64,000 bases of DNA from Porphyridium purpureum (lineage: Eukaryota; Rhodophyta; Bangiophyceae; Porphyridiales; Porphyridiaceae). Position numbers and translations under genes: made by a program. The notes under the pieces are model-generated. The model was not told the DNA's origin. It searched no databases and worked only from the letters and a program-made list of their open reading frames with translations. The stretch lies in the NCBI GenBank assembly GCA_008690995.1, contig VRMN01000001.1, positions 1,240,001-1,304,000 on the forward strand, written 5' to 3'. This document shows, in pieces, positions 30,379-39,079 of this stretch (its first letter is position 1; every line of letters begins with the position of its first letter).

Positions 30379-32130
30379 ATGGGCCTAGATGATGACGATG
30401 GGGGTGCGCGCCATGTGTGCCAGGTGATAGAGCAGGTTCTTGCAGAGCGTGCCGCGGGTACGGAGATTCCCACAGGGGCGGGATGTGGGTGGGCCGAGCA
30501 AGCGCGTTTACTCCAAGTATCGCTAGCGGCCATTTGCGCAGCACGTTCTGAGCCAGACGAATCTGTATTACACGGCGTGGAAATGTGGTTTTCCCGCGCG
30601 CGTCAGGCGTGGCTTTGCGAACAGGGAGCATCCAGATCGCATTTCATGTCCTCTCTTCTCGCTTTAATGCAGGCATTGAACGCTTTGAATCAGAACGGCG
30701 CCGTCACCACGTCGGTGGTGTACAAGGTAATTTCTGATTCCTTGGACGTCATGGAGGCGGCCGAGATTAATATGGCGCTGCAAACGATACTGCTGAATCG
30801 CATGTGGCAGTGGGAGGCCCATCACATGAAGTATTTTCAATTGGTTCTCAGAAGCGCCATGCGCTTTCTCAACATGGACTCTGAAGGGCACCCAAGCCTG
30901 CGCGGGAATCTGCTGATCTTCTTCTCGCAGGTCCTACCACCTGATCATCCGGCTTTGGTGAACGTGACTGGTACGATTTGGCGAGCAGGTTTGGATATTC
31001 AGGGCGACAGCGGCCTGACGACATTTTCAAATATGCCATCACCTCCATCGGTTCTCAATGTACACGCGCAGCTGCTTGGAAATGCCCGAAAGCTTCGACA
31101 GTGGCTTTCGCGTCCAAAATTTATCCAAGAAAGCTCAGCGGCGTCACTAATTGCTTTTTGTAACAACACGTGGATGCCTGTACTTCGGCATTTCGACGAG
31201 GAGAGCTTGACCGATAGCTTTGTCGGAAGCGACACCTTCAGTGCGGAACCCGACGCGAGCAGTTTTGGTGATCCAGTTTCAATGCTAGTAGATGAATGCT
31301 TCGTTTTGGGGGAAAGGTGCGGCTCGTATGACAATCTCGTTTTCCCAGACATCGATCTGGAAAAAAAAATTGTTACACAAAGTTTGCTGGTTGTGCACTT
31401 TTTGAACGGCGCATGGGACTCTGACGATGTTCGTCTGACCTCAATAAGAGAAGTTGAGCGGTTTCTTGTGAGCTCTTCGCTGGTTAGGAAGTCGTACTGG
31501 GCCCCTCTTCGAAAGTTCTTGGAAAATGAGACGCTTTGGAACTACTGGAAGGACACAAGGAAGACCAAGCAGCAAGCAGTCCATACTGAGCTTCTCGCGG
31601 ATGACGACGTCTTCAAGCTCAACGCTTGGAGAGTTCCATGCGATGTAGAGATTGATGATCCGCGAGAGCGCATGCGCGCGCATCGGACATTCAGAGACGC
31701 AGCAGTGGCTCTGCAGGGAATGAAGCGACCTCGCGCGTCTATCGATGACGCTCGAGAGGACCTTGTGCAACGGCTCCGAGATGAGCTAGAAGAACGTGAC
31801 GAAGATAAGAGTTTGAACAATCGGCTATTTCGGTGGAAAGCATTTCGAATTGCAGAGACAGCAGACCAAGAAGGGTTGGAGCGCGTCGCGCAACAGGGTG
31901 GGAACCTAGAATTTCTCACAGGTGTGCAGAATTCTGAACCAGAAGAGAAGCTCGCACCTGAAACGGGTGATGACAAAGCCAGCCCAATACCTATGGACGA
32001 AATCAACCCAATCATTGCAGACGTAGAGGGAGACGATGGCTTCACGTCGATCGGCGCGGAAGGAATCGCAGTTCATGGACGTGCGGAACAGCCCATGGAT
32101 GAGCGGGTAGATTCGGAAGCGCAAAAATAA
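30379..32130 (+). CDS. THOC1: THO complex subunit 1 (THOC1/Hpr1-like)
   Basis: 583 residues. The helical core resembles THOC1: a block like INMALQTILLNRMWQWE, LRSAMRFLNMDSE, LRGNLLIFFSQVLPPDHPALVN (compare the FCGRI..FLA..FPLSDKSGVN block of THOC1), then SLLVVHFLNGAW and KSYWAPLRKFLENETLWNYWKD, matching the family's conserved 'W..WK' region. THO couples transcription to mRNA export in the nucleus. The acidic C-terminal 100 residues are divergent, and no death domain is evident. The start is set at 30379 (MGLDDDD); an upstream ATG at 30235 adds 48 residues unlike the family. The assignment rests on pattern memory, not on alignment. Confidence 0.75.
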   Translation: MGLDDDDGGARHVCQVIEQVLAERAAGTEIPTGAGCGWAEQARLLQVSLAAICAARSEPDESVLHGVEMWFSRARQAWLCEQGASRSHFMSSLLALMQALNALNQNGAVTTSVVYKVISDSLDVMEAAEINMALQTILLNRMWQWEAHHMKYFQLVLRSAMRFLNMDSEGHPSLRGNLLIFFSQVLPPDHPALVNVTGTIWRAGLDIQGDSGLTTFSNMPSPPSVLNVHAQLLGNARKLRQWLSRPKFIQESSAASLIAFCNNTWMPVLRHFDEESLTDSFVGSDTFSAEPDASSFGDPVSMLVDECFVLGERCGSYDNLVFPDIDLEKKIVTQSLLVVHFLNGAWDSDDVRLTSIREVERFLVSSSLVRKSYWAPLRKFLENETLWNYWKDTRKTKQQAVHTELLADDDVFKLNAWRVPCDVEIDDPRERMRAHRTFRDAAVALQGMKRPRASIDDAREDLVQRLRDELEERDEDKSLNNRLFRWKAFRIAETADQEGLERVAQQGGNLEFLTGVQNSEPEEKLAPETGDDKASPIPMDEINPIIADVEGDDGFTSIGAEGIAVHGRAEQPMDERVDSEAQK

Positions 32131-32311
32131 GGTAGGGATAGAGTATGCGTCGCGCCAATGGTAGACGTTTCTGTAGTCTTGGGGCTGAAAAATCCTCTGC
32201 GACATGCCGAGAGCCTTTAATGCTTCGTCCAACATCGAATGGCATCACAAGGAAGGAACACGAAAAAGTCAGAAGCAGGCAAATGAGATTCTCCGTCAAG
32301 CATTCTCCACG

Positions 32312-34462
32312 TTACGACGACGCGTACTCGGAATAACTTTCAGCTGCGCGCATAATTTTGTCCAGAACAACGTCGGCAGGCTCTGCACCGCCGAGGTCTC
32401 CTACTTTCCGGGCTCGCACCGACAAGGTGCCTTCCTCCATCTCCGTTTTGCCGACGACCGCGGCCAACGGGATCTTTTCCAACTCCGCATTCCGCACCAG
32501 CTTGCCGATACGATCTCCAGTTATATCCACCTCGACGCGGATTCCCCGCTTGGACGCGCGCGCCTTAATATCATAGCAGTAGTCGAGCACGTCAGAGACC
32601 ACAGGAAGCAGTCTAAGCTGCACGGGTGCCAGCCACAACGGAAAATCACCGGCATAACTCTCCACAAGAATCCCAAAGAATCGCTCGATTGACCCGAAGA
32701 TTGCGCGATGTACCATGATCGGGCGCAGTCTCTCATTTGAACCGTCGACGTACTCGAGTTCAAAACGCTCCGGTAAGTTGAAGTCGCACTGCACGGTAGA
32801 GCACTGCCACAGTCGGCCAATGGCGTCCCGAATTTTGATATCGATTTTCGGGCCATAAAATGCGCCGCCGCCTTCGTCAACACTGTAATCCCAGCCTTTC
32901 ATGGCGAGTGCCTCACGCAGGGCGTTGGTGGCGTTTTCCCAAATCTCATCCGAACCTACTGACTCCTCCGGGCGCGTCGAAAGCATAATTTCGTATTCGT
33001 TGAACCCAAACCGGCTCAAAACACGCTCTATCAGGTCCAGCACGCCACGAATCTCCCTAGTCAACTGGTCTGGCAAGCAGAATATATGGGCATCGTCTTG
33101 AGTGAATCCACGCACGCGCATCAGGCCGTGCAGCGTTCCTGAGCGTTCATAACGGTACACAGTGCCTAATTCTGCCCAGCGAATGGGCAGCTCGCGGTAC
33201 GACTTGAGGCCTTCTTTGTACACGAGGCAGTGAAAAGGGCAGTTCATCGGCTTGAGCTGGTACTGCTCGTCTTCCACCACCATTTGATCAAACATGGACT
33301 CCTTGTAAAAGTCAAAATGACCCGACGTTTTCCACAAGTCCAAGTTGGCGAGATGCGGCGTGTACAAAAATTCGTAGCCGCCGTTCGTGTGCTCCATTTT
33401 CCAGAAATCCTCGATTATACGCCGAATTTGCGCGCCCTTGGGATGCCAAAAAACGAGGCCGCCGCCCGCGTCTTCCTGGATGCTGAACAGATCAAGTTTT
33501 TGGCCCAACACGCGATGGTCCCGACGCTTCGCTTCTTCCTTGAGCTTCTTGTACTGCTTTAGCTGCACTGGATTTTCCCAGGCCGTGCCATAAATCCGTT
33601 GGAGCATGGCATTGTTTTCATCTCCCCGCCAGTAAGCGCCTGCAATGGACTCGAGCGCAACCGCCTTGCCGTTGATCTTACCCGTCGACTCAACGTGCGG
33701 GCCCGCGCACAAATCCCACCATTCGTCACCGACTTTGTAAATGGTAATTGGCTCTTTTAGACGCTGCAGAATCTCGAGCTTGTATGGCTCGTTGATCTCT
33801 TTGATTCGTCGCTCAGCCTCTTCTCGCGTGACCTCTTCTCGGATCAGCGGTAAATCCTTCTTGATGATGGCCTCCATTTCCTTTTTGATCTTTTTGAGAT
33901 CCTCTTCGACGAAGGGTTCAGGCGTGTCGAAGTCATAATAGAAGCCGTTCTCAATCCAGGGACCAATCGTCACTTGCGCTTTCGGAAATAGCTTTTGCAC
34001 AGCCATGGCCATGACGTGCGCGCTGGTGTGACGGATGCGCAGCAGTGTTTCTGAAGACTCGTTCGTGGGTAGCTTGATCAAAACCTCTTCAGCAGTGTCC
34101 TGCGCGTCACCGTGCTTGGTCTCCGGCTTGGCGGCCACACAAACCAATGCCCTTCTTGCAGAGACACCGAAGTTTGTTTTTGCGCCATGACCTGGCAGCC
34201 GAGCCCATCCGCGTCTCCCTCTTCCCTGGAGAAAGATCGAGGACGACGAGGACAGAGACTTTGAGACTGAGTCACTTGCGCAAGAGCTTGCCAGCGCACA
34301 GTGCTGCCACCCCGATGTCCGACCCGACATCGCCATGCCATTGCCGTTGCCGGCACCGGCGGTGACGCCCATGCCCACGAATGCGCACGACATTGGGATT
34401 CGCGGCACAGCAGGAACACGACTCCTGACCCCAGCACGCAGCGCGGCGCCCACCAGGCACAT
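32312..34462 (-). CDS. threonyl-tRNA synthetase, organelle/dual-targeted
   Basis: 716 residues. A Ser/Arg/Gly-rich leader of about 110 residues without a TGS domain is followed by the editing domain (RHTSAHVMAMAVQKLFP with the HxxxH pair, and WWDLCAGPHVESTG with the zinc-site-like Cys), then the class II core: motif 1 region, the zinc ligand Cys in LKPMNCPFHC, motif 2 RYERSGTLHGLMRVRGFTQ, the His in DDAHIFC, motif 3 with HRAIFGSIERF, and the anticodon-binding domain (WLAPVQLRLLPVVSD). It charges tRNA-Thr. The leader and loss of TGS suggest plastid and/or mitochondrial service. An ACTGTAC motif (GTACAGT on this strand) lies 135 bp upstream. Confidence 0.95.
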   Translation of the reverse strand: MCLVGAALRAGVRSRVPAVPRIPMSCAFVGMGVTAGAGNGNGMAMSGRTSGWQHCALASSCASDSVSKSLSSSSSIFLQGRGRRGWARLPGHGAKTNFGVSARRALVCVAAKPETKHGDAQDTAEEVLIKLPTNESSETLLRIRHTSAHVMAMAVQKLFPKAQVTIGPWIENGFYYDFDTPEPFVEEDLKKIKKEMEAIIKKDLPLIREEVTREEAERRIKEINEPYKLEILQRLKEPITIYKVGDEWWDLCAGPHVESTGKINGKAVALESIAGAYWRGDENNAMLQRIYGTAWENPVQLKQYKKLKEEAKRRDHRVLGQKLDLFSIQEDAGGGLVFWHPKGAQIRRIIEDFWKMEHTNGGYEFLYTPHLANLDLWKTSGHFDFYKESMFDQMVVEDEQYQLKPMNCPFHCLVYKEGLKSYRELPIRWAELGTVYRYERSGTLHGLMRVRGFTQDDAHIFCLPDQLTREIRGVLDLIERVLSRFGFNEYEIMLSTRPEESVGSDEIWENATNALREALAMKGWDYSVDEGGGAFYGPKIDIKIRDAIGRLWQCSTVQCDFNLPERFELEYVDGSNERLRPIMVHRAIFGSIERFFGILVESYAGDFPLWLAPVQLRLLPVVSDVLDYCYDIKARASKRGIRVEVDITGDRIGKLVRNAELEKIPLAAVVGKTEMEEGTLSVRARKVGDLGGAEPADVVLDKIMRAAESYSEYASS

Positions 34463-34596
34463 ACAACGACGGAATCACGCGCCCTGGACCTTTCTCCCCG
34501 CAATCTCAACCACCACGCTACTCCCGCGCTGCGTCCACGCTCTCTCGGCGGCTCACACTCGAGCTCGAAAACATCCGGCAAGCTGTTCACAAAATC

Positions 34597-34603
34597 ACTG
34601 TAC
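34597..34603 (-). promoter_or_regulatory. GTACAGT motif upstream of ThrRS
   Basis: AAAAAGTACAGTG on the minus strand, 135 bp upstream of the ThrRS ATG. The extended context equals the one upstream of IDI. Confidence 0.5.
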
Positions 34604-34631
34604 TTTTTAGTTCAGTTAAAGGGACTATTTC

Positions 34632-36341
34632 TTACAACAAAGGGTTGTGGCTGGGCAGCATCTGGCCGTGAAACCCGTGCGGGATGGGCGCGGATGTGTA
34701 GCAACGTGCCAACTCGGTCATGGAGCTGGCGTCCAGGATCAGCAGGAAGCTTTGCTTGCGCGCGCCGTCATGGACAATGCTGAGCAAGACGCCGTCGTCC
34801 TCGCGCCGCGCGTCAGCAGAGGCAGGGACAAACAGCGGCTCGTCCGGGTAGCAAAAGGGGCTCTTCCACGTCACACACTCTCCGGAAACGCGGTCAACCT
34901 TCACCAGGCGGTCCGACAAACTGGTAGTCTCCCCGATTTCCCGGCTGATGCCATACGCGAAACGGTATTCGCGGGCACGGAATTTGTCATTCACGCATGG
35001 CATGTCAATATGTACCGGCCCGACCACGCGTGCCTCCGCACGAGGCCGGCCGGTAGCGGCACGCGGTCTCTTACCGACGTCTGTTAACGTGTACTCCATA
35101 AGCGATGCCTTCGGATACGAAACTTCACCGCTGCGGAGATTTTCCACATCCAGACCATCCAGACCGTTCATCGCTTCGTAATGGCAAACGTTCAGCACAA
35201 TATCGTCGCCCCGCTCAAACGCGTTCACAGTATGGTAGAAGAAGAAAGCGTCATGCTCATACACGCACTTTAACTCGCCATTCTGTCGGTCCACCACGTA
35301 AAATAGTGACGGGTCGCTTGCTTCGAATCGCAACGCATCCACATACGAGGCACGAGAAATCATTCTGCCAACGTCCAGATACGCAGGAATGATTGCCAGG
35401 ACCACGTACTGTCGCGTTATGAAAAAGCTATGGCAAAATGTGTTGTTTCCAACCTGCACTTCGGCTATGACAGACGCTTTGTTGTCCTTCTCGCCAGGAA
35501 TGCTGATGATAACATGCTTGCCTCCCATAGCCTGATAGATTGCAATGTATTCGCCAGTCTCCGGGTCAACAAGCGGATGGGCAGATCCAACGACACCCAT
35601 CGGAATTCTTTTCTCAAAGTATTCAGAGTAGAGCTTCAGGCGCCCACGGCGCTCCATGCTCTCTAAGTCGTATTCGAACAGAATGGGCGCATCCGTGAGC
35701 AACACATCCTTGCCGCGAATTCTGGCCGTGTTCACATTGACATTGACATCCCCGCCACTGTACTTGATTGTGCTAAATGCGCGTTTCGCGAATTCAAACA
35801 AAGAGCCACCACCCTCGCCTCTCTTCTCACCGAATGTGAACATGTCTGCCTTAGACGCCTCGGACCATGTTCGCAGTCGCGCGGGGTACATGCTCTTGGC
35901 ATGAAACAGGACCGAGCCATCGGCTTCGAACGAAAACTTTCGCAGAGCTCCCAACCCATCAAACCAATGGCGCAGAGTGAACTTCTTAAAGTCCCAAACG
36001 GCCGGTCCATTCATGACGTATGTGAGCCCGTGCAGCATGGTCGGGACGTGCCCTTCAATTTCATCAGCGGACAGCACTTCCTTGAGCTCCACTTCCTGCA
36101 TATTTTCGTAACCAGCGCCGTCCAGGTTCTCCTGCTTTGCTGGCTGTTCGCCACGCGACTGCAACGAGTCAACCCGGGCGTCGTTACTGATTGCCATTTT
36201 CGACGGCGCGCCCCTGGTCCGGGTTGCGCGCGGTGGTTGGCAGGATACCGGCCTGATGCAGCGCGTGCATGCGACGTCTTTCTGCAGGCAGGGCCTGCCG
36301 GCATGGCTCGCCGCCACAAATCCGTGTCCTACGAAAGCCAT
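34632..36341 (-). CDS. carotenoid cleavage dioxygenase (CCD/RPE65 family)
   Basis: 569 residues, a seven-bladed propeller non-heme iron oxygenase that cuts carotenoids to apocarotenoids. All four iron-ligand histidine contexts can be seen: GSAHPLVDPETG, NTFCHSFFITRQYVVL, FFFYHTVNAFERGDD and APIPHGFHGQMLP near the end. The N-terminal 60 residues are Cys/Arg/Pro-rich and may direct it to the plastid. It covers the family from HGLTYVMNGPAVW to its C-terminus. The cleavage position and substrate cannot be inferred. A GTACAGT motif is 163 bp upstream of the ATG. Confidence 0.92.
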   Translation of the reverse strand: MAFVGHGFVAASHAGRPCLQKDVACTRCIRPVSCQPPRATRTRGAPSKMAISNDARVDSLQSRGEQPAKQENLDGAGYENMQEVELKEVLSADEIEGHVPTMLHGLTYVMNGPAVWDFKKFTLRHWFDGLGALRKFSFEADGSVLFHAKSMYPARLRTWSEASKADMFTFGEKRGEGGGSLFEFAKRAFSTIKYSGGDVNVNVNTARIRGKDVLLTDAPILFEYDLESMERRGRLKLYSEYFEKRIPMGVVGSAHPLVDPETGEYIAIYQAMGGKHVIISIPGEKDNKASVIAEVQVGNNTFCHSFFITRQYVVLAIIPAYLDVGRMISRASYVDALRFEASDPSLFYVVDRQNGELKCVYEHDAFFFYHTVNAFERGDDIVLNVCHYEAMNGLDGLDVENLRSGEVSYPKASLMEYTLTDVGKRPRAATGRPRAEARVVGPVHIDMPCVNDKFRAREYRFAYGISREIGETTSLSDRLVKVDRVSGECVTWKSPFCYPDEPLFVPASADARREDDGVLLSIVHDGARKQSFLLILDASSMTELARCYTSAPIPHGFHGQMLPSHNPLL

Positions 36342-36686
36342 TTCGCGTCGCTCACAAGAGGAACGCTACGATGGCTACGCGCACAACCTTCAACACAACG
36401 TTTCTCCACCACCACCGTCACTTATGTCGTAAGATTTTCGAGCCCTTCCAGCGACAAGAAACCTTGAAACCATGGAAATCGCTGTACCTCCACATGAAGA
36501 AAAGTACAGTCGGGCACGTTTTCACGGTTACGATTTGAGCGAGCGTCACCTGAACCGGCCGCTACGCTTCTTTCTAGAAAATGGCACTTTCTGATTCGCG
36601 CATTATTGTAGGGTAGCGGGTTCACGTGAAACGAATTGCGGGAGAAAGGGTCGGAAGGTGGGCCTTGAGGAACGAAGGAGTAGAGC
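36342..36686. other. intergenic/promoter region
   Basis: 345 bp between the dioxygenase start and a small frame on the plus strand. Contains GTACAGT at 36504-36510. Confidence 0.5.
36504..36510 (+). promoter_or_regulatory. GTACAGT motif upstream of the carotenoid dioxygenase gene
   Basis: AAAAGTACAGTCG, 163 bp from the dioxygenase ATG (on the other strand) and 177 bp upstream of the small plus-strand frame. Confidence 0.4.
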
Positions 36687-36995
36687 ATGGAAACAATGTC
36701 CAGCGCATCCCCGGACGCGGCGGTGGCGGCAGCGGCGTCTATGTCGTCGGCATCAAAGCGTATGACGATGGTGTCGCTGCCTTTCTCGTCGCCGTCGTCG
36801 CCGGCGATGTCGGGGCCGCCCGCAGTGCTCTTGGCACAGAGCAACCATGTGATGCGGGCGAGACTGGAGCTCGATTACGAGCGACTCTACGAGCATCAGT
36901 TCAAATACGCGGCAGCTGACAATGCAGCAGCGACGCCCAAGCGCGCTCGCGATGCAGACTTCCCCGCGCACGCCCAGAAAAGGCAGATGCGCTAG
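36687..36995 (+). CDS. possible small protein of 102 residues, unknown
   Basis: An Ala/Ser-rich N-terminal half is followed by a helical stretch (RARLELDYERLYEHQFKYAAA) and a bipartite basic end (KRARDADF..KRQMR) that could be a nuclear localisation signal. There is no family match that I recognise. It could be a real small nuclear protein, or chance. Coding support is limited to composition and a proper ATG. Confidence 0.4.
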   Translation: METMSSASPDAAVAAAASMSSASKRMTMVSLPFSSPSSPAMSGPPAVLLAQSNHVMRARLELDYERLYEHQFKYAAADNAAATPKRARDADFPAHAQKRQMR

Positions 36996-37217
36996 CATCT
37001 TTTGTGCTTCAGGAATGTATCAACCACTTTGCTAGACCCACGCCACATGATGCAGCCGAAGGCGCCATGTAGGCTTGTTTGGATAGTGTTATTTAGAATG
37101 TACTCGACCCTCGTATGCTAGATACGAACAGAATTTATTGAATGCGAGTACGTGCTTTCGCGAAATTCGGGCCGAAAAAAAGATCAGTTCGTTCTTCAAT
37201 CCGTCCTGGCTTGGCAT

Positions 37218-37685
37218 TTACTTTGTGTTGCGAGGCTGCAGGTCCTCATCTAGATCCGGCACGTCACCCATGGTGCCTTCCTCGATCCACTTTTTGTACA
37301 TCACCTCGCCGCCGGGGAAGCCGCCCGCCAGTTCAGTCTTCCACTTCGGGTCAACACCCTTTTGCTGCCCTCGGTTGGAAATCATTTTTTCCACGTAGAC
37401 GGTAGGCTTCTTGTTGGGTGAGGAGGGCTGCTTGTCATCTTCCAACGCAGGCACCTTGCCCTTTGCGCCGCCATCAATCCACTTCTTGTAAAACGCCTCG
37501 CCTCCAGGGAATCCGCCGGCAAACTCAGTCTTCCACATGTCGTAGTCATCCTGCTTCATCCTCAGCTGGGAGCTGCGGCGCGCCGAGGCTGCGCACGCGC
37601 CCTTGCGCTGCAGGCAGGCAGCAGCCGCCGCCGTTGGCGGCGCTGCCTTCACTGACACCAACCCGGAACCCACAAAGCACTCCAT
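37218..37685 (-). CDS. plastid-type protein with two GGFPGGE repeats, function unknown
   Basis: 155 residues. The first 45 are Ala/Ser/Arg/Val-rich, like a transit peptide. Two tandem repeats of about 48 residues follow, each with WKTE(F/L)AGGFPGGE, a tyrosine, KKWI, a Gly, and VP(A/D)L(E/D) (about residues 48-90 and 105-150). Nothing catalytic is seen. The repeat is strongly conserved between the two copies, which suggests a binding module. Proteins with a leader plus a short Gly-Pro repeat are common among nuclear-encoded plastid structural proteins, but I cannot name the family. The start is set at the ATG at 37685. Confidence 0.75.
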   Translation of the reverse strand: MECFVGSGLVSVKAAPPTAAAAACLQRKGACAASARRSSQLRMKQDDYDMWKTEFAGGFPGGEAFYKKWIDGGAKGKVPALEDDKQPSSPNKKPTVYVEKMISNRGQQKGVDPKWKTELAGGFPGGEVMYKKWIEEGTMGDVPDLDEDLQPRNTK

Positions 37686-38101
37686 CCTTGACCCTCTTCT
37701 TCGCCAGTCCACTGTTCCACCGCGGCATGCTCGTGATTGATATACCGCATGTTCTAACCGTCACGACATTCTGCATGTCATGTTCTCGGACAAACCCATT
37801 CGGTTAGTCAGCCAAACGATGCTACACCGCCCCGCAGTTGCGACGCTTTGGCTCGCACCGTCTTGCGCAGCCACCAATCTGAGTTCGTAGTTAAACACAC
37901 CCATTCTTGCCATAAAGCGCACCACTGGGAGGGACGGAAAAAATTCAGCGAGATCGAAAAAGTAGCGTGGGTGTACAGTTCATAAAAAGTACAGTGACAA
38001 GGTACAGTGTGGCGTTGAGGAAGAGGCTGAGGCCGTGCGCACTCCCGCAGCGAGGGGAACGGTGGTGCGTATTCTGATGGTGCGTGATCGCGGTGAGCGC
38101 G
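37686..38101. other. divergent promoter region with three GTACAGT motifs
   Basis: Between the GGFPGGE gene and IDI, which are head to head. It contains three GTACAGT copies within 36 bp at 37973-38008. No other feature seen. Confidence 0.6.
37973..38008 (+). promoter_or_regulatory. triple GTACAGT motif upstream of IDI
   Basis: Three copies at 37973, 37989 and 38002, about 95 to 130 bp before the ATG at 38102. The middle one is AAAAAGTACAGTG. Confidence 0.55.
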
Positions 38102-38917
38102 ATGGTGGTGGCGTTGACAGGAAGGAGCGCGTGGCGGTTGTGGAAACGTGCTGGAAGTGCTGTGCTGGAGCTGCATACTCGAGCTGTTCGCGTGGGTGCT
38201 TGCTCTGGTGCTGCAATGGACCGGCTGGAAGGAGCTGATCCGGAGCAGCGCGTGCTCATGGAGGAGCAGGTGATTTGTGTGGATCGCAACGATCAGGTGC
38301 TCGGGCCAGATTCGAAAAAGCGCACTCACCTGGCAGAGCATGGACCTATCCTACACCGCGCATTCAGCGTCTTTCTGTTCAACAAGGACCATGAGATGTT
38401 GCTGCAGCAGCGCGCAAGTGTCAAGGTCACCTTTGCTGATTACTGGACCAATACCTGCTGCAGTCACCCGTTGTATGTTGAGGAAGAACTAGCACCGGGT
38501 GGGGACACGCTGCTGGGCGTAAAGAATGCCGCGATTCGAAAGCTGCAACACGAGCTCGGCATTCCATGTCATACATTCACGCCGGACGATTTTCACTTTC
38601 TCACACGCATTCACTACCGTGCGCTGTCCGACTGCGGCGAGTGGGGTGAACACGAAATTGATTATGTGCTGTTTGCAAAGCGCGATGAGGTCGTCATTGA
38701 GCCGCAACCCAACGAGGTGCGCGGCATCAAGTATGTCACGCCCGATCAACTTCGCGATATGTTTGAGCAAGAGCATCAAAACCAGATCAAGTTAACACCC
38801 TGGTTCAAGCACATCATGAACCGGTTCGGATTTGAGTGGTGGGATGCATTCAAGGCCGGAAAGCTTGCCACGCACCTGCACGACCAGACTATTCATCGGT
38901 TCGTTTCGGATGACTAA
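38102..38917 (+). CDS. IDI: isopentenyl-diphosphate delta-isomerase, type I
   Basis: 271 residues from the ATG at 38102. The core starts at MDRLEGADPEQ (38216), so the 38 residues before it may be an organelle leader. A Nudix-fold enzyme that interconverts IPP and DMAPP for isoprenoids. The catalytic Cys lies in the signature TNTCCSHPL, metal/catalytic Glu residues in GEWGEHEIDYVLF, and substrate residues in LLLQQRA-like LLQQRASVKVTFADYW. It has the full C-terminus (TPWFKHIMN..WWDAF). Length and motifs are normal for type I. Confidence 0.96.
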   Translation: MVVALTGRSAWRLWKRAGSAVLELHTRAVRVGACSGAAMDRLEGADPEQRVLMEEQVICVDRNDQVLGPDSKKRTHLAEHGPILHRAFSVFLFNKDHEMLLQQRASVKVTFADYWTNTCCSHPLYVEEELAPGGDTLLGVKNAAIRKLQHELGIPCHTFTPDDFHFLTRIHYRALSDCGEWGEHEIDYVLFAKRDEVVIEPQPNEVRGIKYVTPDQLRDMFEQEHQNQIKLTPWFKHIMNRFGFEWWDAFKAGKLATHLHDQTIHRFVSDD

Positions 38918-39079
38918 GACTTTCTTCCATTTTCTACGCAGCATGGCGTGGGAAAAGCAGGGAAGTGTCATTTGGATGCTCGTGCCTCGGTACCATTTTT
39001 ATATCTTGGTTCCCAAAAAATGAGTAGCGATACAATGTGAGGTGAATGCGAAGCAGACGCACGGACGTGAACCGATAGG

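Noticed and set aside
34632-38917. Isoprenoid gene cluster (carotenoid dioxygenase and IDI within about 4 kb)
   Set aside because: Two unrelated genes lie between or beside them and they are in different orientations; neighbourhood by chance is more likely.
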